Position numbers and translations under genes: made by a program. 64,000 nucleotides of DNA from assembly GCF_026340465.1 (NCBI RefSeq), contig NZ_JAPEPC010000001.1, positions 2,235,501-2,299,500 of the forward strand, read 5' to 3'. The stretch's first letter is position 1. Each line of letters starts with the position of its first letter. Under the pieces are notes generated by a model that was not told the DNA's origin, searched no databases, and was given only the letters and a program-made list of their open reading frames with translations. Shown in pieces: positions 56,801 to 64,000 of this stretch. This stretch comes from Streptomyces sp. NBC_01306 (lineage in GTDB: Bacteria; Actinomycetota; Actinomycetes; Streptomycetales; Streptomycetaceae).

Positions 56801-56829
56801 TTGACATTGCAATTGGTCTGGACCAGCTT
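56801..56829 (+). promoter_or_regulatory. Chitinase promoter with DasR-type (dre) operator
   Basis: A -35 box TTGACA (56801-56806) is followed 17 bp on by a weak -10 (CAGCTT, 56824-56829). Between them is TGGTCTGGACCA (56814-56825), one base from the palindromic TGGTCTAGACCA core known in Streptomyces chitinase promoters as the site of DasR, the GntR-type N-acetylglucosamine regulator. Repression relieved by amino-sugar phosphates is inferred. Confidence 0.85.
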
Positions 56830-56895
56830 GGTGGCATTCAGCGGTGGCCACCGTTCCGTATCCCAGCCCCCACCCCCCACACCTGGAGGCCGTAC

Positions 56896-57936
56896 GTGAA
56901 ATCCAGACGATCCACCCGCGCCTGGCTGGGCACCGCCGTAGCCGCGCTCGCGGCAGCAGCCCTCTCCTTCGCCGGGGCGACGGCCCAGGCCGCCCCCAAC
57001 ACGGCGGGCAAGGCTGCCACTTCCACCACGACCGCCCGGGTCGCCACAGCCGCCCCGCCCGCCCACGCCGTCACGGGCTACTGGCAGAACTTCAACAACG
57101 GCGCCGCCGTCCAGAAGCTCAGCGACGTACCGGCGGACTACGACATCATCGCGGTCGCCTTCGCCGACACCGGCAGCTCACCGGGCGCCGTCACCTTCAA
57201 CCTGGACTCGGCCGGGCTCGGCGGCTACACCCCCGACCAGTTCAAGGCCGACATCAAGGCCAAGCAGGCGGCGGGCAAGTCCGTCGTCATCTCGATCGGC
57301 GGCCAGAACGGCACCGTCTCGGTCAGCGACTCGGCGTCGGCCGACAACTTCGCCAACTCCGTCTACGCGCTGATGCAGGAGTACGGCTTCAACGGCGTCG
57401 ACATCGACCTGGAGAACGGCCTCAACTCCACCTATATGTCGCAGGCGCTCAAGTCGCTCGCGTCGAAGGCCGGTTCGGGCCTGGTCGTCACGATGGCCCC
57501 GCAGACCATCGACATGCAGTCGACGTCGAACGAGTACTTCAAGACGGCGCTCGCCATCAAGGACATCCTGACCGTCGTCAATATGCAGTACTACAACAGC
57601 GGCTCCATGCTCGGCTGCGACGGCAAGGTCTACTCGCAGGGCACGGTGGACTTCCTCACCGCGCTCGCCTGCATCCAGCTGGAGGGCGGCCTCGACCCGT
57701 CGCAGGTCGGTCTCGGCGTCCCCGCGTCGTCGAGTGCGGCGGGCAGCGGCTATGTCGCACCGAGCGTCGTCAACAACGCGCTCGACTGCCTCACCAAGGG
57801 CAGCAACTGCGGCTCCTTCAAGCCCTCGAAGACCTATCCCGGACTGCGCGGCGCGATGACCTGGTCCACCAACTGGGACGCCACGGCCGGCAACGCCTGG
57901 TCCGGCGCGGTCGGACCGCACGTCCACAGCCTGTAG
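56896..57936 (+). CDS. Secreted GH18 chitinase
   Basis: The product is 346 aa from GTG 56896, with GGAGG 6 nt upstream. The signal peptide (about residues 1-32, ending AQAAP) is followed by a short linker and a single GH18 barrel. That barrel has SIGGQ near 133-137 and the catalytic FNGVDIDLE (Asp169, Asp171, Glu173 as general acid), with Tyr/Trp-rich strands (VNMQYYNS, MTWSTNWD) lining the cleft. The enzyme hydrolyses chitin by substrate-assisted retention. It carries no carbohydrate-binding module, so it is a catalytic-domain-only type. Control by DasR is suggested by the promoter. Confidence 0.96.
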   Translation: MKSRRSTRAWLGTAVAALAAAALSFAGATAQAAPNTAGKAATSTTTARVATAAPPAHAVTGYWQNFNNGAAVQKLSDVPADYDIIAVAFADTGSSPGAVTFNLDSAGLGGYTPDQFKADIKAKQAAGKSVVISIGGQNGTVSVSDSASADNFANSVYALMQEYGFNGVDIDLENGLNSTYMSQALKSLASKAGSGLVVTMAPQTIDMQSTSNEYFKTALAIKDILTVVNMQYYNSGSMLGCDGKVYSQGTVDFLTALACIQLEGGLDPSQVGLGVPASSSAAGSGYVAPSVVNNALDCLTKGSNCGSFKPSKTYPGLRGAMTWSTNWDATAGNAWSGAVGPHVHSL

Positions 57937-57987
57937 CCGGAACAGCCCGCAGCGATCGCAGCCCGTATCGACCGCTGCACCCAGCAC

Positions 57988-58019
57988 GGCAGCGCCGCCG
58001 CTCCCCCGGCGGCGCTGCC
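57988..58019. terminator. Hairpin terminator between chitinase and PH-like genes
   Basis: A perfect 13-bp stem (ggcagcgccgccg / cggcggcgctgcc) has a 6-nt loop. It lies 52 bp past the chitinase stop and before the convergent gene end at 58043, so it probably serves both. Confidence 0.8.
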
Positions 58020-58042
58020 GCCGTGCGTGCGGGACCGGCCGG

Positions 58043-58480
58043 CTACTGCGGCCGTCCGCCGAGGTAGTACCCGAGCACCGGGGCCAGTTCGGCGAACCAC
58101 TGCTGAAGCGTGGCGCCGTTCCGGGCGTCCACGGCGCACTCGTAGTACAGGCCGTCGGCCAGCACCACCGCCACCATGAGCGTGGTGCCCCCGTAGGAAC
58201 CCTTGTAGGGCACCGCCCGGATGTGGCTCCAGGCGAAATCGGCCGTCCGGCCGCCCCGTTCGAAGGAGACGCCCTCACTGTCGACGACCACGGCGTTCCG
58301 CCGGTCCGTGGCGAGGAAGTCGGGGCCGCCGTCCGCGAAGGACGCGGAGCCCGCGGGCTGTTGAGGCACGGGTGGCGGCGCCGGAGCGTACGGCGGGGGC
58401 GGCGGCCCGAAGCCCTGCGGCTGCTGGGCCGGGGAGTACGGCCCCGGGGCCGTGCCACCGTCCTGTCCGGTCCCTGACAT
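58043..58480 (-). CDS. Small Pro-rich protein with PH-like domain
   Basis: The product is 145 aa from the Met of MSGTGQ (58480), with AGGAGG upstream. Residues 1-50 are Pro/Gln/Tyr-rich and disordered. Residues 55-140 form a compact beta/alpha domain (VVVDSEGVSFERGGRTADFAWSHI ... GATLQQWFAELAPVLGYYL) like bacterial PH-fold proteins. It has no signal peptide. The function is unknown. Confidence 0.8.
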   Translation of the reverse strand: MSGTGQDGGTAPGPYSPAQQPQGFGPPPPPYAPAPPPVPQQPAGSASFADGGPDFLATDRRNAVVVDSEGVSFERGGRTADFAWSHIRAVPYKGSYGGTTLMVAVVLADGLYYECAVDARNGATLQQWFAELAPVLGYYLGGRPQ

Positions 58481-58535
58481 GTGCGGGCCCCCTCCTGCTC
58501 TCGGCTCACCGCCCAGTATGACCGGGCGCACGACA

Positions 58536-58561
58536 GCGCCCGCCGGTCCCCCGGCGGGCGC
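58536..58561 (-). terminator. Hairpin downstream of the serine protease gene
   Basis: A perfect 11-bp stem (gcgcccgccgg / ccggcgggcgc) with a tccc loop lies 22 bp past the protease stop. Confidence 0.7.
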
Positions 58562-58583
58562 CGTCACCGATGCGGCCGGAGCC

Positions 58584-59411
58584 CTACGGCTTGGGCAGGG
58601 TGCAGCCCGAGCGGCTCAGGTCGATCTTGCTGCCGGCGCCGACGCACGGCACGATCCCGTACGTCTCCTCGGCGTAGTTGATGCCCTGGTGGATGGTGAC
58701 GTTGCCGTTCTCGTCCACCTCGCACGGGTTGTTCTCCGTGCAGCGCTCGCCGTCCTCGTTACCCGTGTTGTTCACCGCGACGACCTTGCCGGTCGCGGTG
58801 TCGACCACCGGCGATCCCGAGGTGCCACCGATGGTGTCGCAGGCCGAGGTGTAGCGGACCGAGTCCTTCCAGGTCCAGTCACCCTCCTTGAGGCGGTAGA
58901 CGAAGCCGTCCACGTTGCAGCTGTAGATCTTCTTCCAGTACCCGGAGACCACACTGATCGCAGTGCCCTGCGTGGGATGGGCGGCGTTCAGCTCCAGCGC
59001 CGAAATCCCGTACTTGCTCTGTATCTGCGCGTACGTGGAGGTGAGCTGGTACAGCGAGATGTCCGTGTCGGTCATCGTCGCGTAGGCAACCTTGCTCGCC
59101 TTGAGCGTGGCGACCGAACTGCCCGCGGCATTGAGCAGCGAGAAGGTACGGCTGGACGGCTGGTCGGTGATGACCTGTCCGGCGGCCGGGAAGCCGGTCT
59201 CCAGGCAGTGACCGTTGGAGAGCACCAGCGCGGGGTCGTCCGGCTGGGAGTCCGGCGTGCGGACGACGGAGCCCGAGCAGTTGCTCAGCGCCACCGTTCC
59301 CGCGAAGTCGGCTGCTTTGACCGTGGGGCGGCTGGTGGCCGCCACCGCGGGTGTCGCTGCCGCGCCCATGAGGAAAAGGGCGAGCAGTGCGCCGACGAGA
59401 GGCTTCTTCAT
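58584..59411 (-). CDS. Secreted trypsin-like serine protease
   Basis: The product is 275 aa. A Sec signal peptide (about residues 1-25, ending PAVAA) is followed by the S1-type triad: His68 in LSNGHC, Asp117 in TDTDISLYQL, Ser198 in GGTSGSPVVD. Six or more Cys suggest disulfides. It is similar in outline to Streptomyces extracellular trypsin-like enzymes without a propeptide-processing domain. It is an isolated gene with its own terminator. Confidence 0.9.
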   Translation of the reverse strand: MKKPLVGALLALFLMGAAATPAVAATSRPTVKAADFAGTVALSNCSGSVVRTPDSQPDDPALVLSNGHCLETGFPAAGQVITDQPSSRTFSLLNAAGSSVATLKASKVAYATMTDTDISLYQLTSTYAQIQSKYGISALELNAAHPTQGTAISVVSGYWKKIYSCNVDGFVYRLKEGDWTWKDSVRYTSACDTIGGTSGSPVVDTATGKVVAVNNTGNEDGERCTENNPCEVDENGNVTIHQGINYAEETYGIVPCVGAGSKIDLSRSGCTLPKP

Positions 59412-59651
59412 GTGGGGGGTCCCCTCTGTGACCGAAGTTCTTCCGGTTTGACATGCGCATTCTTAACGCAAGAGGGGGTTACGGGGAAGAGCACGCCCCT
59501 GGGGACAACCCCCACCACCCGGTCCAGACCCCGCTCCATCACCCGCCCCCATTTGCCAGTCGGTCCGAGGACTGGCGTCATGCCGTGTTGCTTCAGGGGG
59601 AGTTGGGGGTGCGAGACGGCTACTGGAACGGTCAGGCGCAAGCCATAGGAG

Positions 59652-59888
59652 ATGGGGGACGCGCTGTGGGAGCGGGTCGAGCCACTGCGGCCGGTGGTGA
59701 CGCGGCGTTTCCGTTACCCCGGTCGCAAGCGACTCGACCAGCGGAAGGTCAGGTGCGGGATCCCGTTCGTGCTGTACACAGGGATCCCGTGGGAGTTCCT
59801 GCCGCAGGAGCTGGGCTTCGGCTCAGGCATGACGTGCTGGCGGCGGCCGAGGGACTGGAGTGGGGGGAAACGCGAAACCGTCACGTAG
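59652..59888 (+). pseudogene. IS5-type transposase N-terminal fragment (DUF4096)
   Basis: About 78 codons read DALWERVEPL, YPGRKRLDQRKVRCGI, PFVLYTGIPWEFLPQELGFG and SGMTCWRRPRDW, the DUF4096 start of IS5-family transposases. After RDW the frame leaves the family and stops within nine codons. The DDE catalytic part is absent and no terminal inverted repeats are visible, so it is a remnant. It marks the junction to the gene cluster from 59.9 kb onward. Confidence 0.88.
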
Positions 59889-59939
59889 ACGGGTGGCGGG
59901 GGCTTCGGTTGAAGTGGCGTGGCCGGTTTGCGGGTCCGG

Positions 59940-60815
59940 CTATTGCTCGCGCAGCGACTCCGCCAGCCGCTGCAGCGCCGGGTTCGGGTTGTCGGGGCTC
60001 CAGCAGGCGTGCAGCGTCACCGAATGCGCGTCGGCTGTGTCGAGTTCGCGGTACCGGATGCCCTCGACCCTCATCGCCGTGATCGACCGCGGGATCAGCG
60101 CGCATCCCAGTCCGGCCCGCACCAGTGCGAGCATCGTCGGCACCTGTGACGCCAGTTGGCTCACGGCGTACCGGTCCATCCCGATCATCGCCGCGCAGAT
60201 GTCGTGCAGGTACTGGGATCCTTCCGGGCTGTACCCGATGTAGTCGTCGGTGACGTCGGTCAGCGACACCAGCCCCTCGCCGGACGCCAGCGGATGGGAG
60301 TCCGGTACGGCGAGCACCAGGTCCTCCGAGTGCACCAGCAGCGACTCGAACTTCTCCGGGATCGGCGGCCGCACCAGCCCGAGATCGATCTCGAGATTCG
60401 CCAGCGCCTCGAACTGCGCCGGACTCACCAGCTCCGTCAGCTCCGCCGTCACGCCCGGCGTCCGCTTGCCGACCATGGTCAGGAAATCCGCGAGTACGGC
60501 GTAGGCGCCGATCGCGGTGAACGCGAGCCGCAATGTCCCGGTCGTCCCGTCGGCCGCGCGCCGGGTCGCCTCCGGAGCGACCTCGAGCAGCGCGAGCACG
60601 CGGCGGGCGTGCTCCAGGAACACCGCGCCGGCCGCGGTCAGCCGGACGCCGCGGCCGAGGCGGTCGAACAGGCGGACACCGAGTATCCGCTCAAGGCCCT
60701 GGATCTGCCGGGTCAGCGGCGGCTGGGTCAGGTTCAGGCGCTGCGCCGCCCGCCCGAAGTGCAGTTCTTCGGCGACAGCGACGAAGCCACGGAGTTGCTG
60801 AAGCGTGAAATCCAT
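59940..60815 (-). CDS. LysR-family transcriptional regulator
   Basis: The product is 291 aa from the Met of MDFTLQQLRG. The winged HTH (AEELHFGRAAQRLNLTQPPLTRQIQGLE, about residues 15-42) is followed by a co-inducer domain (about 92-285). It is divergent from the D-2-hydroxyacid dehydrogenase operon at 60909, 93 bp away, and so is probably its activator; the inducer is unknown. The in-frame Met at 60872 would overlap the promoter region and is not chosen. Confidence 0.92.
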   Translation of the reverse strand: MDFTLQQLRGFVAVAEELHFGRAAQRLNLTQPPLTRQIQGLERILGVRLFDRLGRGVRLTAAGAVFLEHARRVLALLEVAPEATRRAADGTTGTLRLAFTAIGAYAVLADFLTMVGKRTPGVTAELTELVSPAQFEALANLEIDLGLVRPPIPEKFESLLVHSEDLVLAVPDSHPLASGEGLVSLTDVTDDYIGYSPEGSQYLHDICAAMIGMDRYAVSQLASQVPTMLALVRAGLGCALIPRSITAMRVEGIRYRELDTADAHSVTLHACWSPDNPNPALQRLAESLREQ

Positions 60816-60908
60816 GCGCACACGGTATCGGTCGATGCGAAAACGGGCTTGGACCTGCATGACGGAGTGCACCTACCGTCAGATTCACGCCAACCCGCAG
60901 GAGTTCCC

Positions 60909-61940
60909 GTGCCGCATCCCAAACTCGCCGCCCTCATCTCCCCCGAACGTGCCGCTGAGGTCATCGACGCCGGCACGCGACGGCTTCTCGAGGAACGATT
61001 CGAGGTCGTCTGGGCGGAAGCCGGGCACGCGGCGGGCCCGGCCCGGCCGGGCCGGCCTCCTGCTCTCGACCCGGCCGCCCTGCCCGAACTGGCCGCCGGC
61101 GCCGACGTCCTGCTGACCAGCTGGGGTACGCCGAAGCTCGGCAACGAGCTGTGGGCCGACGGCCAGGGCCCGAAGGTGGTCGCGCACGCGGCCGGCACGG
61201 TGAAGCACCTGATCGACCCGGTCATCCTCGACCACGGCGTCGGCGTCTTCTCAGCCGGCCCGCGGATCGCGTGGTCGGTCGGCGAGTACTGCCTCGGCGC
61301 CCTGCTGACCCTCGCCCGCCGGCTTCCCCGGTTCGACGGCGCGATCCGCTCCGGCGGCTGGAAGCAGACGGAGTACCGCGGTCACGAGCTGGCCGGCGCC
61401 AAGGTCGGGATCATCGGCGCGAGCAGCACCGCCCGCGCACTGATCGCCATGCTCAAACCGTTCGGCTGCGACCTCGCCGTCTACGACCCGTACCTGTCGC
61501 ACGCACACTCGCAGGAACTCGGCGTACGGACGACGACGCTCGAGGACGCCGCACGCAGTGCGTTCCTGAGCATCCACGTCCCGAACGTGCCCGAGACGAA
61601 AGGCATGATCACCCGCGAGCTGATCGAGAACCTGCCCGACGGCGCGGTCGTGGTCAACTCGTCGCGCGGACCTGCGATCGATCAGCAAGCACTCCTGGAC
61701 CACGCGCTGAGTGGCCGGATCTACGCGGCCCTGGACGTCTACGACCCCGAGCCCTCGACGTTCGACGCGACGATCCTCCAAGCCCCGAACCTCCTGTTCA
61801 CCCCGCACATCGCGGGCGACACCGCCGAAGGTCACCTCGCGCTCGCGGGCTATGTGCTGCGCGACGCCCTGCAGTGGCTGGCCGACGGCACCCGCGGACC
61901 GAGCTTCGTCGAGCCGGCCGCCTGGTCGATCACCGCCTGA
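60909..61940 (+). CDS. D-2-hydroxyacid dehydrogenase
   Basis: The product is 343 aa from GTG 60909, with AGGAG 6 nt before. It shows a Rossmann segment (AKVGIIGASSTARALIAMLKPFG, in which the usual second Gly pair is Ala/Ser), catalytic Arg in NSSRGPAID, Glu in YDPEPS, and His in FTPHIAGD. It reduces or oxidises 2-keto/2-hydroxy acids with NAD(P). In this cluster it probably acts on a sugar acid derivative. It is first gene of the operon, 11 bp before the enolase-superfamily gene. Confidence 0.9.
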   Translation: MPHPKLAALISPERAAEVIDAGTRRLLEERFEVVWAEAGHAAGPARPGRPPALDPAALPELAAGADVLLTSWGTPKLGNELWADGQGPKVVAHAAGTVKHLIDPVILDHGVGVFSAGPRIAWSVGEYCLGALLTLARRLPRFDGAIRSGGWKQTEYRGHELAGAKVGIIGASSTARALIAMLKPFGCDLAVYDPYLSHAHSQELGVRTTTLEDAARSAFLSIHVPNVPETKGMITRELIENLPDGAVVVNSSRGPAIDQQALLDHALSGRIYAALDVYDPEPSTFDATILQAPNLLFTPHIAGDTAEGHLALAGYVLRDALQWLADGTRGPSFVEPAAWSITA

Positions 61941-61951
61941 AAGGACCACCG

Positions 61952-63094
61952 ATGTCCCGCATCACCCAGGTCGAGGTCTTCCCGGTCGCCGTACCGTTCG
62001 CCCGCCGCTTCGTGCTCGGCAGCGGAGCTGTCGGCGCACCCGGCGCCGCGCCGGACCAGTCCGCGGCGGTGATCTTCGTCAAGCTGACCACCGAGGGCGG
62101 CGTGGTCGGCTGGGGAGAACAGCGCGCGCTCCCGAGCTGGAGCTACGAGACCGCCGAGACGATGGCCGTCATCATCCGCCGCCACCTCGCGCCGATCCTG
62201 CTCGAACTCACGCCGTTCGATGTCGAGCTCTTCCAACGGCGCGCCGCCCAGCGCCTGAGTCCCGCGGTCTCGAACGGCTTCCCGTTCGCCCGCGCGGCGG
62301 TCGACGTCGCGATGCACGACGCGGCCGGCAAGCTCGCGGGCGTCCCCGTGCACGCGCTGCTCGGCGGCAAGGTGCACGACGAGATCCCGCTCTGCTCGGC
62401 GATCGGGGTCGGCGACCAGGACGCGGTCCGTGAGCACGCACTCCAGTCGTCGGACTATGCGGCGTACAAGATCAAGATCGGTGGTGATCTGGACGCCGAC
62501 ACGGCGGCGATCGAGACCGCCGCGGAAGTTGCCGGCGACAAACCGCTGTGGCTCGACGCGAACCAGTCGTACCGCCCGGCCGCCCTCAAGCGACTCCGCG
62601 ACCGGACGGCGCACGTCCGCACGATCCACTGCGTCGAGCAGCCCGTGCCGAGTACCGACACGCTGGCGATGGGCCGGTTGCGTGAGCTGATCGACCTGCC
62701 GATCGCGATCGACGAGGGCAGCTTCTCCGCGCAGGACCTGGCGCGCGCGATCCGGCTGGACGCGGCGGACCTGGTCGTGATCAAGGTCTGCAAGTCCGGC
62801 GGACTGCGCAACGCCCTGAAGACCGCCCAGACCGCGCTGGCCGGCGGTCTCGAGATCCTGGCCAGCGGCCTCACCGACTGCGGAATCGCGTTCGCCGCCG
62901 CACTGCACGTCTTCAGCCAGCTCGAGCTCGCCCTGCCCGCCGAACTCAACGGGCCGGAGCTGCTGACGGATCTGTACGTCGACGGGCTGACCATCACCAA
63001 GGCCGTCGCAACGGTCCCCACAGCCCCTGGACTGGGCGTCGAGGTCGACGAGGAGCGTATCCGGGCCGAGTCGCTCAACCTGCTCTATCGCTGA
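61952..63094 (+). CDS. Mandelate racemase/muconate lactonizing-family enzyme (sugar acid dehydratase type)
   Basis: The product is 380 aa, with AAAGGA ahead of the ATG at 61952. Enolase superfamily: capping domain residues 1-125, then a barrel with KIKIG (KxK bases), metal ligands in WLDANQ, VEQPV and IDEG, and a second-side Lys in VIKVCKSGG. This lysine pair is the MLE-subgroup arrangement. It abstracts a proton alpha to a carboxylate. Exact substrate unknown; the neighbouring dehydrogenase and isomerase suggest sugar acid catabolism. Confidence 0.9.
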   Translation: MSRITQVEVFPVAVPFARRFVLGSGAVGAPGAAPDQSAAVIFVKLTTEGGVVGWGEQRALPSWSYETAETMAVIIRRHLAPILLELTPFDVELFQRRAAQRLSPAVSNGFPFARAAVDVAMHDAAGKLAGVPVHALLGGKVHDEIPLCSAIGVGDQDAVREHALQSSDYAAYKIKIGGDLDADTAAIETAAEVAGDKPLWLDANQSYRPAALKRLRDRTAHVRTIHCVEQPVPSTDTLAMGRLRELIDLPIAIDEGSFSAQDLARAIRLDAADLVVIKVCKSGGLRNALKTAQTALAGGLEILASGLTDCGIAFAAALHVFSQLELALPAELNGPELLTDLYVDGLTITKAVATVPTAPGLGVEVDEERIRAESLNLLYR

Positions 63095-63102
63095 GGAGAA
63101 CC

Positions 63103-63231
63103 ATGATCAGCAAGCTGTCCCGCCGCAGCTTCGTCGAGCTCAGCTCTTCGCCTGTTTCCTGGTCACCGCGGTCACGCTGATCATCTTGTTCTTCCTCACC
63201 CAACGCTGGTTCGTCCGCGGAATCACCATGA
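63103..63231 (+). pseudogene. Deletion scar: Tat solute-binding protein start joined to ABC sugar permease end
   Basis: The ATG at 63103 (gaggagaacc upstream) opens MISKLSRRSFVELSS, a twin-arginine type leader like those of sugar-binding proteins, and stops at 63180. From about 63144 another frame reads LFACFLVTAVTLIILFFLTQRWFVRGITMSGLGGR and stops at 63229. That is the last helix and the conserved QRxFVRGIT-type end of CUT1 sugar permeases. The bodies of the binding protein, one permease and most of the other are missing. Confidence 0.75.
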
Positions 63232-63459
63232 GTGGCCTGGGAGGCCGCTGATGCCGAATCCGCGGCCTTCACCAAACCCTGGGCGGCACTGCCCGGTGAC
63301 CAGGCCGGGCGGCTGATCGCCGGGACCGGATCCGACACCGCCCAGGTGCCGGCGCCCGCCACGGCGTACCGCACGCTCGCGGACGGACGAACTGCCCACA
63401 CCCGCCTCGCAGTTGCGGAGTCAACCGCGCCGTGCCCCTTGAGAGAAAGGCAGCGCCAG
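63232..63459 (+). other. Possible C-terminal fragment of an unidentified protein
   Basis: The frame from 63232 reads WEAADAESAAFTKPWAAL, then QVPAPATAYRTLADGRTAH, with protein-like composition, and stays open into the next gene. It may be the decayed tail of another gene lost in the same deletion; I do not recognise the family. Confidence 0.4.
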
Positions 63460-64000
63460 ATGCAAACGGTCCTGTTCACCAAGCTGTTCGGCGACCGCGA
63501 AGTCGCCGAGGTCGCCGACACGAGCGCCGATCTCGGCTTCGACGGCGTCGATCTCCTCATCCGGGACGGCTTCACCGCCTCCCCGACGAGCCCTGCCGAC
63601 ATCTCCACCGCGGTCTCCCGCTGCCGCGAAGGCGGATTGTCGGTGCCGCTGGCGACGACCGACCTCAGCGATCCCGCGGCCTACCCGGCCCAGTCCGTGC
63701 TCGACGCCTGCGCCGCGGCCGGGATCGGCACGGTTCGGCTCGGCTTCTGGAAGTACGACCCGCACACTCGGGTCACCGAGCAGATCGACCGAGCCAGGCG
63801 CGATCTCGACGTATTGGGCGAGATCGCAGAACGGGCCGGTGTCCGGCTCGCGCTGCAGCTGCACGGCGGCACCGTGCACAGCTCCGGCGCGCTCGCGCAC
63901 CGGCTCCTCGACGGGCGTGATCCGGCCACGTTCGTCGCCTACCCGGACCCCGGGAACCAGGTGGTGCAGGAAGGCCGGGAGGACTGGCGGTTGACCTTCG
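63460..64000 (+). CDS. Sugar phosphate isomerase/epimerase (TIM barrel), 3' truncated by window
   Basis: At least 180 aa begin at MQTVLFTKLFGDREVAEVADTSADLGFDGVDLLIR, with gagaaagg 9-10 nt upstream. The alternating beta-alpha pattern and RLALQLHGGTVHSS, AYPDPGN segments fit xylose-isomerase-like (AP endonuclease 2) barrels, which use a divalent metal to isomerise or epimerise sugars. The frame leaves the window without a stop. It is third functional gene of the catabolic cluster. Confidence 0.85.
   Translation, partial: MQTVLFTKLFGDREVAEVADTSADLGFDGVDLLIRDGFTASPTSPADISTAVSRCREGGLSVPLATTDLSDPAAYPAQSVLDACAAAGIGTVRLGFWKYDPHTRVTEQIDRARRDLDVLGEIAERAGVRLALQLHGGTVHSSGALAHRLLDGRDPATFVAYPDPGNQVVQEGREDWRLTF

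Noticed and set aside
55807..56895. N-terminal extension of the chitinase frame
   Set aside because: It is antisense to the zinc-ribbon gene; the GTG at 56896 has a good ribosome site and opens a proper signal peptide.

Overview
The window has the very high GC content, GTG/TTG starts and gene families of a Streptomyces (or close relative) chromosome; the genus is an inference from gene content. It contains no rRNA, tRNA or CRISPR array that I can see. Two large secretion or surface machines dominate: a type VII secretion (T7SS/ESX-like) locus (about 1-44.4 kb, interrupted by unrelated genes) and a complete-looking Tad/Flp pilus operon (about 47.3-56.6 kb, minus strand).

Region 1 (1-5.9 kb): the 3' end of a mycosin-like subtilase that appears to have lost its catalytic Ser. 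It is followed by housekeeping or accessory genes: an alkyl sulfatase, a DUF3592 membrane protein, a divergent SDR/TetR pair with an inverted-repeat operator candidate, and a RibD/DHFR-like reductase. A 171-bp hairpin repeat supplies the SDR stop codon.

Region 2 (5.9-17.4 kb): the T7SS core, with eccC (minus) divergent from eccD and eccB (plus), then a plus-strand cassette: two WXG100-sized proteins, a small helical protein, a 682-aa ESX-type protein with a Q-rich coiled coil, a YbaB/EbfC-like protein and another small helical protein. eccE is not in the window.

Region 3 (17.4-46.1 kb): one uninterrupted 27-kb reading frame for a 9011-aa protein. It has an ESX/CpnT-like helical N terminus, low-complexity linkers, a long beta-rich region, a remnant OTU-like fold without its Cys, and then five tandem units of about 1150-1290 aa. 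Each unit carries an intact metzincin signature HExxHxxGxxD plus a Met-turn, two EndoU-like (probably non-catalytic) segments and a helical tail. It is probably a giant T7SS effector or surface polyprotease. A membrane-anchored protein with a disulfide-type exterior domain follows.

Region 4 (46.1-56.6 kb): a DMT transporter, then on the minus strand a tad operon read 5' to 3' as zinc-ribbon protein, CpaB/RcpC, a CpaE-TadE fusion, TadE, TadA, TadB, TadC, Flp pilin, TadG, lipoprotein and OmpA-like protein.

Region 5 (56.8-64 kb): a GH18 chitinase with a DasR-type operator in its promoter, a PH-like protein, a secreted trypsin-like protease and an IS5-type transposase fragment. Then comes a sugar-acid type catabolic cluster (LysR, D-2-hydroxyacid dehydrogenase, enolase-superfamily dehydratase, TIM-barrel isomerase). 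It encloses a deletion scar joining the start of a Tat-exported binding protein to the tail of an ABC sugar permease.
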